Below are positions 1 to 12,500 of a stretch of DNA of 64,000 nt, in pieces (the first letter of the stretch is position 1; the number at the start of each line of letters is the position of its first letter). Below the pieces are notes generated by a model, which was given only the letters and a program-made list of their open reading frames with translations, had not been told where the DNA came from and ran no database searches. The position numbers were made by a program, and so were the translations under genes. The stretch covers positions 20,727,983-20,791,982 of the forward strand of contig NC_054708.1 in the NCBI RefSeq assembly GCF_016097555.1. Reading direction: 5' to 3'. This DNA comes from Gigantopelta aegis. Lineage: Eukaryota > Mollusca > Gastropoda > Neomphalida > Peltospiridae.

Positions 1-335
1 TAATGTTCAAAAATACAGCTCAATGGTCCTAATGTTTCACACACTATCCCAAACCACATGTGTTATTGAAATACATCTTATAGGCTGCTATTTTGAAAAT
101 ATAACAACATACTTCCTATTTCAAGTCCTGCACTAACACCCCTCCTTCTGTTTATACATGTATCTGTATAAAATAAACCATCTGTAAAGGCCATAAAGAA
201 GAATTTAAAGACGGTAAACCATTTTCAGAAAATGATTTTTATTATATAAAAGTCAAGCTATGTATATTGTGTATTGCAATATAATCTGAGAACCTGAGTA
301 TGTTTAATATGTTAAAATAGAGTACAGCTAGAATA
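1..335. other. AT-rich sequence, no exon seen
   Basis: This stretch would be intron 3 of the minus-strand TM2D2 gene. I looked on the minus strand for the next TM2D2 exon (the TM2 transmembrane domain) and found nothing, so that exon should lie beyond position 1. Confidence 0.5.
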
Positions 336-662
336 ATGGAAGGAAGTGTTTTATTTGATGATGCACTCAACACATTTTATTTACGATTATATGGTGACAG
401 ATATATGGTTAAGGACCACACTGATATTGAGAGAGGAAACCCGCTGTCGCCACTTCATGGGCTACTCTTTTTGATTAGCAGCAAGGGATCTTTTATATTC
501 ACCATCCCACAGACAGGATAGCACATACCACGGCCTTTGTTACACCAGTTGTGGAGCACTAGCTTGAACGAGAAATAGCCCAATGGGCCCACCGACAGGG
601 ATCGATCCTAGATTGACCATGCATCAGGCGAGCGCTGTACCACTGAGCTACGTCACGCCCCT
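336..662 (-). mobile_element. tRNA-derived SINE, type I (tail 1)
   Basis: Read on the minus strand it has a tRNA-like head (cagtggtacagcgctcgcc, then a box-B-like GGATCGATCCC), the shared body with AAAAGATCC and GCGGGTTTCCTC, and a tail ending in the tttatttaac class. It lies 26 bp beyond the donor of TM2D2 exon 3, inside intron 3. Confidence 0.85.
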
Positions 663-688
663 GTGTTGGAAATAGATATACATTGTAC

Positions 689-2979
689 CTGATACAGGGG
701 AAGCCATCCTTGAGGAATGTTCTGTTTCCATAACACTCAATTCCTGGGAGAACTGTACACCAGACACTGGTTTTCTGAACTTCTTCATAGCGCTCATTTC
801 CCCACTGTCACAAAAAAAAAACAATGGTAAAGGTACATGTAGTAGTGATTGTGTTTTATAATACACAGGGGCCACAGAACAAGTGGGGTGAGGGCCATAC
901 CCCTCCCTTTTCCCCGTTATTATGCTCAGAAAGCTGGAAATGCTGTATTTGAATACCTAATGATTCAAAACCTTTCAAAGGAGCAAGCCCACCCCCCACC
1001 TCCTCTAACAGATCCGGGTCCTTTGGACCTTTACTTTTGGAATGACAGTGCCCCATTCTCTCAAATACACTCCGAGGGCCAGTTAAAGCAGTCTCCCAAA
1101 GAAGCTATAAAAATACTGGCTCATAAGACAGACACGGTCATACCTAGCTTAAAATAATTAGGGGCAGGGGCAGTAAAAAATAAATAAGTGTCATCTCCAG
1201 CCAAACTAAAACAGCACCTTTCAATATTTTTCTGACAGGGGTTGGAGGGGGGCAGCTGCATTCACAGACCCCACCCCATTCCATTCCTCGTAAAGCAATG
1301 CACTAAATAATGTACATCAATTTGTCCTATATTACAGAATTTGAAATAGTCTTCTTTTTTTTTTAAATGTGTCATTCTAATGGCTTTATATCTATCAAAA
1401 GTAATCACATTTTATTCCATTAACTGATTAAGTTAAATAATTATTTATATTTCAATATTTGTAAGAACATACTGGAAGAAACAGGAATATTGAAGTTTAA
1501 CATTTAAATGCAAAGACATGTATGTATATATATATATACAGTCTGAAAGTCTTCTAATTTTTTTTTTAACAATAACAAAAACAGTTGCATTTATTACTCA
1601 CTTCAGTACAGCCATAACCAAGTATTTTTCGTTCAGTTGTATTTCCTTTTAAATCTTCAGGCTCACTGCAGTTAAGAAACTCTAATGGTCTGAAACAAAA
1701 ACAACAAAAAATAAAGAACTATAGCATTACATATATTACCAAAAATAAATTTCTACATAACATATGTGACTTTATAGTTAGAAGAGCAGTTTCAGATGTG
1801 TGTCTGTGTGTGGTGGTGTCTGTGTCGAAATGATCCATGCTCCAACCAATTTTTCTTTTCTTAAATGTATTTTCTGGTGGAGCATGATCCGACCCCAACT
1901 AACATTAAAAGAAAGAAAGAAATGTTTTATTTAACGACGCACTCAACACATTTTATTTACGTTTATATGGCAACAGACATATGGTTAAGGACCACACAGA
2001 TTTTGAGAGGAAACCCACTGTCGCCATTACATGGGCTACTCTTCCAATTAGCAGCAAGGGATCTTTTATTTGCGCTTCACACAGGCAGGATAGCACAAAC
2101 CAACGCCTTTGTTGAACCAGTTATGGATCACTGGTTGGTGCAAGTGGTTTACACCTACCCATTGAGCCTTGCGGAGCACTCACTCAGGGTTTGGAGTCAG
2201 TATCTGGATTAAAAATCCCATGCCTCGACTGGGATCTGAACCCAGTACCTACTAGCCTGTAGACCGATGGCCTAACCATGACGCCACCGAGGCCACCCCA
2301 ACTCCAATCCTTTCCCCATCGTCTTCATGCATGCTCACAGGCCAATGGTGGACACACCAGATACTGACCTTGATATGGGGGTGTTGAACTTTTCGATTAC
2401 GAATGCAACTCGATTACTGATGATAACTGGCCATGTTTCCATGTGAATGTATCTCATGAATACCAGTCATTAATGTCATATTACATTATCCATCAATTCA
2501 TTAATAGTTTGTCATTATTTGCAATGAAAAGATGTTTTTGCGTTTTCATTGTGTGTCAGTATATATAGGGTCAAGATTGGGGTTACGATTTTATCTTGGG
2601 AACATTTTGAGTGTTTACTGTTTAAAATGGTAATTAAGAGACCAATATTAAATTGGGCCTTAAAAGTTAATGGGGCATTCTCATTATGCGATTCGTCACC
2701 CCAACTAAGCACATTTTATTAGCCATTTTTTTTAAAAATTAGCCAATGGCTAATTTGGCTACCGACAGCGCGAACCCTGCAACTTGTGTGTGAGGGGTGG
2801 GGGTAGGGGAGAAATTGGGAACATTTATCAGTGTTTATGCTCGGTATTGCGTTGTGATTTGCTACATAAGTTTCAGAGATTACTACACAATTTTAAAACA
2901 TAATAACAATAGTTGCTAATCATATTTCAATGGACTAGCTATATTGCGATTTTAATCAAGATTTAAAAAATATATATTT

Positions 2980-3013
<34 letters not shown>

Positions 3014-3336
3014 GCACACAAGTCTAATTGTTAGCTCTATATAGAGTAGGAAAAAAACAAAAACCATTTTAGTCCTCAATTGGGTAAGCTGTTTCCCATG
3101 ATTCCTCTGTTCCTACGGGCTATAAATGAACAAATATTCAGAATCGAAACTTACAAATAGGAACAATTGACAAGAGCTGTGTGAGGCACATACTGATGGT
3201 CATTTGTCTCATCCATCAAATAGTCTTCATCAAGTGGAGGGGCGCCATCCCCAGCACCGACGACAATAAAACAATTATATAAAACCGCATGTAAAACACA
3301 TAAACATAGTAGTTTTAGATAAGAAAAGCATCTCAT
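689..3336 (-). CDS. TM2D2: TM2 domain-containing protein 2, 5' three exons (partial)
   Basis: Membrane protein of the TM2D family (the fly orthologue is amaretto; the family is linked to Notch signalling and to presenilin/amyloid biology). Exons on the minus strand: 3336-3155, 1689-1602, 804-689. Junctions are GT-AG and phases are consistent (2, 0, 2). Exon 1 gives a hydrophobic signal peptide (MRCFSYLKLLCLCVLHAVLY) followed by an acidic linker. Exons 2-3 give the conserved Cys-rich ectodomain: NCSYLPLEFLNC, then GYGC, then GIECYGNRTFLKDGFPCI, which match TM2D2 rather than TM2D1 or TM2D3. The TM2 hairpin with its DRF motif must be encoded left of the window. An in-frame ATG at 3396 would add 20 residues before the signal peptide; I prefer 3336 because the signal peptide then starts the protein. 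The end at 689 is the last visible exon, not the gene end. Confidence 0.88.
1910..2298 (-). mobile_element. SINE, type III head with tail 1
   Basis: On the minus strand it begins ggcctcggtggcgtcatgg, has a box-B-like GGTTCAGATCCC and the 'ttaaaaatcccatgcc'-type segment of type III. It ends in the cactcaacacattttat tail otherwise seen with type I heads. It sits in TM2D2 intron 1. Confidence 0.82.
2981..3012 (+). repeat. Homopolymer of 32 G
   Basis: Uninterrupted poly-G (poly-C on the TM2D2 transcript strand) within TM2D2 intron 1. Length is likely uncertain because homopolymers are error-prone in assemblies. Confidence 0.9.
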
Positions 3337-3520
3337 GTTGACATTTTTGTTATACCTTGAACAAGTAGAATATGACGCGAGCATTTGCTCGGTCACACAT
3401 TACTGTGCTATTTCTGTAGTCATCGAAGGCGCAACTTTATTAAAATAGCAGTTACGTTACTCGCAACTAATATTCGCATTTCACTTCCTGTTTTTCTATG
3501 TTCATTTCCCGTATGCTGAC
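3337..3520. promoter_or_regulatory. Shared bidirectional promoter of TM2D2 and STX18
   Basis: Only 184 bp separate the chosen start codons of TM2D2 (minus) and STX18 (plus), so both core promoters and 5' UTRs must fit here unless untranslated first exons overlap the genes. No convincing TATA box is visible. The head-to-head arrangement is seen directly; co-regulation is inference. Confidence 0.55.
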
Positions 3521-6500
3521 ATGGATGTTACAAATGTATTCAAGGCTACAGTCAAAGCTGTAAAATCAAGAAATAAGGCGTTGGGAGAAACAGACAATGA
3601 CAAATCTAGTATACTCAGTACAGCAAGACACAAAGGCGATTTCGAAATGAAAGCAAAAGATGTGGTAGGCTACGTGGAATGACTTTCGTTTTGAAATTAT
3701 TGTAGAAAACGTAAAGCCTGGAATTAACGTGCAAACGGAATCGGCTCCGTTAAATAATTACCATACAAATTGCATGGCAAAATTAGTAATTAACATTGTA
3801 CTACAAATATAGTAGACTAGTATAAGTGATTTTAGTCTAAATAGTTAAAGAAAATACATGTCACAGTAGTTTGACCATCTTATGAACTAAATAATTAATA
3901 AAACCTAGAGATTTGATAACTTGATAAGTGGATAACATAGTATCACATAGTGCTGACAATGACACAGTCTTCTGGGCATGAGTTCGACCCGTACCCCCCT
4001 TTCAATGGTTATGGTAGTTTTAGGGATAGGTTTAGGGTTCGGGTCAAACTCTTTCCATCTTCTGAAACATACGCAAAAGTTTATGTTACAATACTTTAAC
4101 TAAAGAAAACCATGCTAGCACCACACTTAGTATACTGTGAGATAATAGGCTTTGTCCATCCAGAAAACTAGTAGCAGCAAGGAATTTTTTTTATGCATTT
4201 TAGATGATTTTCCCTAAACAGGATCACGGCACAATCATTGATATGCTAGTCTTAATGCTGTTGCATCATGCACTGGCCACATGTTTTCGAAGCTATCATA
4301 AAACTTCCTTCATATGAATATGATGTCAGTACAACACCTGCCATGCATAGCCCCCAAACATTTTACGATATCATATATGGGTCCTGGTTTACTTCATACT
4401 AAAGACGGGGCAGGATTTAGCTCAGTCATTTGAGCTCTTGCCATGAGGTGCTTGCGTCACAGGATCGAACCACCTCGGTGGATCCATTCAACTGATTATT
4501 TTTTTTCCCCGTTCTGACCAGCACACCACAACTGGTTAAAAGCTGTGGTATTTGCTTTCCTGTCTGTGGGAAAGTGCATATATATAAAAGATCTCTTGCT
4601 GCATAATGTTAATGGAAAACTGTAGCAGGTTTCCTCTCATGACTACGAGTCAGTACATGTATTACCAAATGTTTGACATTCAATGGTCGATGATTAATTA
4701 ATCAATGTGCTCTAGTGGCATCATTAAACAAAGCAAACTTTTCATATTAAAAGACAGACAACAATAAAATAGTTCTTGGTATATTATCAAATGCTAGTCA
4801 ACTTGCCCCAGACTTTCTTTCCAGAGTGTTTGTGTAATAACTCATCTTCACCGGCCTCGGTGGTATCGTGGTTAAGCAATCGGATATAAGGCTGGTAGAT
4901 ACAGGGTTCGCAGCCCAGTACTGGCTCCAATGGGTAGGTGTAAGACCACTACACCTTCTTCTCTCTCGCTAACCACTAACAACTAACACCTAACTCACTG
5001 GCCTGGACAGACAGCCCAAATAATTGAGATGTGTGACCAGGACAGCTTTCTTGAACCATAATTGGATATAAGCAGGAAAATAAAGAAAAGAAAGAAAAGA
5101 AAGAAACTCATCTTCACCATGAGCAGAATCATGTTGAGCTGACGATCACTATACTGAAACAGTGCTCATAGGCGAGCTGTAATCACGTGAAGTTTCAAAT
5201 AAAATGTATTACCCGGTACAATGTTTTGTCTCACAACGATAAACCAGTTGAGGTGCACTGGGTGAGATGGAAAAGAAAACAAAATCTAAGAATACGGTGG
5301 TTTGATCCTACAATGTAAGCACTTCAGACATACATGTACTCTTCTGACTGAGATGGTGGAGTCAATAACCTTGTTGTTTGTTGTAATAGAAATTAATAAT
5401 ACAGAGAAAAACAATTCTGCTTCTCTGATTAGCACGTTTCTCAAACAGTAGGATACAATTCTTACAAGAAAAGTTAAAGATTGTTTTGTTTAATGACACC
5501 ACTAGAGCACATTGATTTATTAATCATCTGATCGGTTATTGGATGTCAAACATATTATGGTCATTTTGACACAGTCATAGAGAGGAAACCAGGTACATTT
5601 TTCCATTACTAGTAAGGGATCTTTTATATGCACCATCCCACAGACAGGATAGCACATGTGTACCATGGCCTTTGATATACCAGTCATGGTGCACTGGTTG
5701 GAACGAGAAATAGCGCAGTGGACCCACTGATGGGGATCGATCCTATACCGACTGTGCATCAAGCGAGCACTATACCACTAGGCTATGTCCTGCCCCTACA
5801 AGAAAAGAGGCATAAAGTTTGAAACACATTGACATATTTAGCACCTTGTGTTTCAGAACTGTCTTCCGAGGGTCATGTAAGTTGTTACTAAAGACATATT
5901 GAAACATTGTACTAATGAGATATTTTGACATACATGTTTAATCTCTAATCTAGATCTGTGTGTTTTTATTTCCTTCAGATAACCACAGTAACAAAGCTGA
6001 GGGATTTTCTTCTCCAGAATCGCAAAGAATATATTAGTGCTGGAAGGTATAACGAACACTTTGTATAGATGTATTTTATATATATGTATGTAATGTGTGT
6101 TTTAACAAGTTTTTCTGTCTGATAGTTTTTAAAGTACAGTTGTTAACATAACTTCTTTTATTAGTTATGTTACATTTCTTTTGAAACCAATTTATTCAGT
6201 CACTGATGGAATATCCATGGAATAGTCTGTTAAAGTGTTTTTTTGGGGGTGTTTTTTAGGTGTGTGTGTGTGGGGTGTCCATTTCTATTAGTCTGTCTAA
6301 GATGTGATATATCTTGTTTTAGTCATTTAATATCGGAAGCGTCACACATGACTGACTCCGAGCGAGACCAGATTGATAACGAGGCCGAGCAGATCATCCG
6401 GATGTGTCGAGAAACGATCTCGATGTTCCGCAAGGAGGCCAACGCATCCCGGGTCCATCCACAAGTGAGGGAACATCGCCAGGCGGTGATGGCTCTTATA

Positions 6501-9500
6501 GAAGCTTACCTCAAAGGTAAACACTTTTAAAACTTTCAAGTCATCTATATTGGCAGATCCAGAGTGGGGGGGGGGGTCTATTTGAAGTGTGTTATTATCC
6601 ATATTGTTCAACATAACCGAGATAATAATAATCATACAAAGCACTTGTGTAATAACAAGTGTGATGAAGTAATTTTGGGAAGCAACGTCATAATATGACG
6701 TTGCTTCTCCAGTCCTAGCTCAGACTGCATTTGAAATATGATGTCAATTCGTCGTCTACTTCTAGTTGTGGCTGAAACATTTTGAGTTGGGTCTTGTTAT
6801 TCATAAAGAAAACAACAATAATAATATAGATAATAAAGAAATTATTACACTCGTGTGTGAGTCGTACTGATTTTACGAAATCAGGATTCAAGTATTACCC
6901 TCACTCTCGCTCAGGCAATACAAAAATCCAGACACTCATTTCGTAAAATCAGTATGACACTCAAGCTTGTATAATCTCTTATTTCTTTTTAATGACTTAA
7001 TCCACATTATACAACACTAAATGAACACATGTCTTTGAGTATCTTTATTTCAAACTGTTCTGGGGAGCATTCCCGTGAACCCCCCTAAATATCTTTCTCC
7101 TTTCGGGAGGCCACTTAAATTTGACTGCGACAAATTCAAACTGCCCTTTATAGAATTTTTGTGACCCCTCTTTACAAAATACGGGAACTTGTCCTGACCT
7201 GAGGTACACGGTTTGTCACAGGATCGATCCCCATGGCAATTAAGGAAATGGCCATGGCATAAAAAATGTGCGGTGGGAAAAATAGTCTTCACAGCATTTC
7301 TCACAGCAGTTTTGTGGTTAAAGTATAACAGGAGATTAATTTGCCAGTAATACAAACATAAAATGAATGAATTGAAATTCACAAACACTTCAATACATAC
7401 TGTAGTATTCTGCAAAAAAAAAATTCAGAATGATTTAAAAATGAGGCGACACATTATGCAGACATTTTTGAAAAATTAATACATCATTTTCACCTCTTAT
7501 GTCACTTTTGTTGTGAACATACTTGCACACAGGCACAAGCTGGAGAAGTCTGAATTTCTTTGATTTTTAAAGAGATCTTTGTTTTATCTTTTCAGTTGTT
7601 TGTAAGCTTTACAGTGAACAGAGGGCTGTGCGTGTGAAACGTGTTGTTGACAAAAAACGAATGTAAGACATTTTATATTTTCATCTGTAAAGTATGTATG
7701 CACAAAATCAGGGATTTGTTTTACACCCTTTCCACCTGTAGACCTTATGTCCTTTTGATCATTACCCCCGTCCCCATGTAACTACATCGATCTTCCATGC
7801 TGAAAAGTACATCTGATACAATTAGGAGCTTGAATTGAATATATTTTACACAATAATTTAAAAAAATTTAATTTGTGCAGTCCTAGTGGTTTAAAGGGTG
7901 AGATTTAGCCCAGTCGGTTGATTGCTCGCTTGAGGTGCTTGCTTCCCAGGATTGAACCACCTCGGTGGATCCATTCAGCTGATTGTTTTTTTTTCTCATT
8001 CTAACCAGTGTACCACAACTGGACAAAGGCTGTGGTATGTGCTTTCCTGTCTGTAGGAAAGTGCAGATAAAAGATGACTTGCTGCATTAGGAAAAATGTA
8101 GCAGGTTTTCTCTGATGACTACAAATCTGAATTACCAAATGTTTGACATCCAATAGCCGATGATCAATTAATCAATGTGCGCCAGTGGTGGTGTTAAAAA
8201 AAAACCCTAACAAACTAACTCCTAGTGGTGTGAGGCAAGCAACTTCTCTCGCTTGTATGTGCTCATACAAATTGATTTTAATGTTGGCGAAAAACTACAC
8301 ACCTCATCACACTGATATTAAACTCAAAATTACTGTGAATTTGAAACGGAGCAATTGCTCTCCTATATAATTTCAGGAGAGCAGTTTATTTTTCACTAAC
8401 AATTTTTGAACCATAAGCAATTCTTTGTATATATGAAAAGGTAACTCGGTGAATATGTGGTGTGCATGTTTTGTTTGTTCCAGATCTCGACTACAGCCTG
8501 AGAAGAGGAAAACCCATGTATCAGTCTTACTGAAGTCGGAACAGTCTGTAAAACACCAGGAACAAGACACAAAACAGCCAGGTTCAGTGACTGTCTTTAT
8601 TGGAATAAAGGGTGGGACATACATGTAGCCCAGTGGTAAAATGCTTGCCTGATGCGCGGTCGGTGTAAGATTGATCCCAGTTAGTGGGCCCATTGGAGTA
8701 TTTCTTGTTCCAGCCAGTGCATCATGACCGGTTTATCAAAGGCTGTGGTTTTTGCTATCCTCCGTGTGTGATGGTGCGCATAAAAGATCCCTTGCAACTA
8801 ATTGAAATATTTAGCAAGTTTTCTCTCTAAGACTAAATGTCATAATTATCAAATGTTTGAGATCCAAAAGCCGATGATTATTGAATCAATGTGCTCTAGT
8901 GGTGTCATTAAACAAAACAAACTTCATCTTTATTGGAATAAAGTTGTAACTGTTGTACCATTTATAAATTGATATCTCCTGTTTATGATCTGAAGCATTT
9001 CACTGTCCATGTGATGTGCGTGCTGGCTAAATTTTATAGTTAATCTTTTAGCTTTATTTATATACATGTATACAATGTAGGTTAATTACATTATTTTATA
9101 AACCTGCTTGGAAAAGAAGACCTCAAACCCATTCTTTATTCTTTTCTGTACTTGCCTACTAAAAATCGAACAGTGTAATATGCAAAAACCTCAATATTTA
9201 TTCAGTATGGAGAGGATAAGATTTTTACACAAATATTTGTATGAGTTGTTTCCCTTGTCATACATATGTATATTATAATTGGTGATTTTTAACACATAAC
9301 TTATTCAAGATGTTTTACCAGTTCTGTTTATGATTTAAAAAATTGTGAACTTTTATCTAAGAGTGTGTGAAAAACTTAAGCTACAGGTATAACCATCAGT
9401 ATGTGGGTTTTTTTTTTTTTGTGTTTAATTTAAAATGGTAATTAAAATATATTCAAAATATAATAACAGTACATATTTGGGCTTGTTATTACAGAAAAGC

Positions 9501-12500
9501 CAGCAAGAAGTGCATTAGATCTCGAACTGAAACCAGACTACTTAGATGAAGAAGACATTTCACCGGAGGAAGCACAGATTGTAATTACTTTTTTAAATTT
9601 ATAGTTTTGAGTAACACTGGGTGGGGTTTTTGTGTATCAATTGTTAAGTTATGTTTTACAGTGGGTTAATATGGGTTCGTTATTATCATATCAAGAACAA
9701 ATACCCAAAATAATAAAAGTTAATCCAATAGTTGATTTACATCATGGGCTTTTGTTGTGGATATATCGGTACTTGTAGTGTATAGCCGATGTATTTTTCA
9801 TGCTGGGGAGTCGTTAAACATTCATTCATTCATAGGCAAGACATAGCCTAGTGGTAAAGTGCTCGCTTGATGCACGGTCGGTTTGGGATCGATTCCCGTC
9901 AGTGGGCCCATTGGGCTATTTCTCGCTCCAGCCAGTGCACCACGACTGGTACATCAAAGGCCGTGGTATGTGCTATCCTATCTATGGGAGGGTGCATATA
10001 AAAGATCCCTTGCTGCTAATCAAAAAGAGTAGTCCATGAAGTGGCGACAGCGGGTTTCCTCCCTCAATATCTACATGTATGTGGTCCTTAACCATATGTC
10101 TGATGCCATATAACCGTAAATAACGTGTTGAGTGCATCGTTAAATAGAACATTTCCTTTCCTTTCATTCATTCATTTGTAGTGAACAAGGCTTAAAATTC
10201 ATTTTGTGGAATGTGAAGCAATCTCTGCTTCTGACATTTTAATTTGGAAACAATACTGGAAACTGGGAGGCAATTCTTGACCCCTTGTATCATAAATGTT
10301 ACTCTAATTTTATGTAAATTTAAACTAATAATTTTCTTTATCTCATTTTCACAATATTTAATTTAATATTGGTCATCCTAATGTCAACATTGTTGGCACT
10401 AATTTATTAATCTAAATGGTTATTCCGTGCATTTTTTTGTAATTTTCATTTTCATCTTACTTTCGTGCTTATATCCAATTAAGGTTCAAGCACGCTGTCC
10501 TGGGAACATACACACCTCATGACTGTCTGTTCAGGACAGTGGATTAGTTATTAGTTGGTTAGTGAGAGAGAAGAGGGTGTAGTGGCCTTACACCTACCCA
10601 CTGAGCCCTTTAGAACTCGCTCTGGGTTGGAGCCATTGGGATGCAGATGATTCGTCCACTAAAAATTTGTCCACTGTTGAACTCGAGACAGTTCATCCAC
10701 AACCAAAATTTGTTCTTGGACAATTTGTCTACTATAATTTTTATAGTTAAATTTAGAACTTGGTTGGAACTTGGTAGTGGAATGGAGATAATATTGTTGT
10801 TTATTGGTTGGATACTTTGAATGACATCATGTTATGGTATTTTTGACATAAATGACAGAATTTTAGTTTAGTTACTAGCTTTGTTTTCTAAATAGTATGT
10901 CAGAATTATAGGTGTAATTGAAGAGCAATTTGAATAACAACATATCAATAAAATACAATAATGGACACAGACAATAACAAGTCGACAGTGCCACTAAAAT
11001 TTAGTTTGTTTCATATACTGGTAGTTAAGAAATAATATTTTAGATTTATTGGTCTAAATGTTGTAATCAAGTGGACAAATTGTCCGAGGTCGGTGGACGA
11101 ATTGTATGGTGGACAAATCGTCTGTGGATAAAACGTCTGGGTTCAAGCGAGCCGGTATCGGGCTGTGAACCCTGTACCTACCAGCCTGTAGTCAATGCAT
11201 TAAGATGATTTAATATCAGAAAGCATACTGTGTATTTATAGTGGAAATTGATTCTCTTTTTTTTTCTTTTTCTTTTTTCTTTTTAAAAAAACGCCACAAA
11301 CATTTAACACAGAGACAAAGACATTTTTTTTTTTTTTGACATTACAAACATGGATGATGATGATGAGAAGCCACAGTATTTCCATTTCAGTATGGGACTA
11401 CTTGACAGGGCCGTGCTCCACGCTGCTATCAGGAGAGCTATCTCGGTATCACCCAAGCCATGGATACACAGAACCTGCAGTGCATGTCGGGTAATCATCC
11501 CCAATGTGGGGTCATACACTCGGGAGAGACACTCATAATCGCACCCGTGAAGTGGGTGAGACTCGGTGTGTGTAGCCTTACACCTACCCGTTGAGTATAG
11601 CGGTGCACTCACTCTGGGTTGGAGCCGGTACTGGCATGAAAAATCCCCCATTACCTCAGGTGGGATACGAACCCAGTACCTACTAGCCTCAAGTCCGATG
11701 GCATAACCACTACAGTCCCGTAGCCAGGATTTTGAGAGTGGGGGTCCTTTAAGCTTATGGTGAGGCACGAATGGGGGGGGGGCATATTGAAAAAAAAGGC
11801 ACCGGTAGGGGGGTTCAACCACCACCCCCCCATTGGCTACGGGCCTGCACTACACCACTGAGGCTGGTGGAAATTGCTTCCTGCTCTCTGTTTGATTTCC
11901 AATTCTGTAGGTGTTATATATGATAAATGTGTTTTGCTCATTGGCCTTTAAACTTATTTTCTTTCAGTTTGAGCAAGAAAATCAGTCTCTATATGAAGAA
12001 ATGAATAGCATGTCTGATGAAGTTCGGTAAGGTTTACCATTTAACACAAATCTTTACTTTGGTATCCAATGTATCTATGTTCGGTCACCAATACTAACTA
12101 GTATGATTATGATCATAGAGCTTGGTGCATGTACAGATATTTCCATTCGGTTTCCACGCTAATGCTTATGCACAGCTTCTGTACTCTGACTTCAGTGGAC
12201 TTGGTTTGAGTTTGGAGTTTTCCTTCTCCTAGGAGAGTTTTCTTAATAGGATTCTGAGACTCTCCAGCCCAGTTTTGATTTTGGAGTTTGCTTCTCCTAG
12301 ACAGTTGTCTTTTATGACTCACGTCCTCTGTTTGTCCGGTCCATATTAGTCTAGTCTCTACCCTTTGACCAGTCCAGCTTGGGTGACCCTACCAGGAGCT
12401 GATGGTCCAGCTGGCATAGCTCTCGGAGGCTAACAATCATACAATCACCGACCCAATCACGTTCCCAGCGGAAGACTTCAAACACTCGTCGCTAACCGCT

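Noticed and set aside
849..1157. 102-aa plus-strand frame beside TM2D2 exon 3
   Set aside because: No domain, C- and G-rich repeat-like sequence in the TM2D2 intron.
11304..11825. 173-aa minus-strand frame
   Set aside because: Covers a tRNA-like repeat end and a MITE inside STX18 intron 6; no family recognised.
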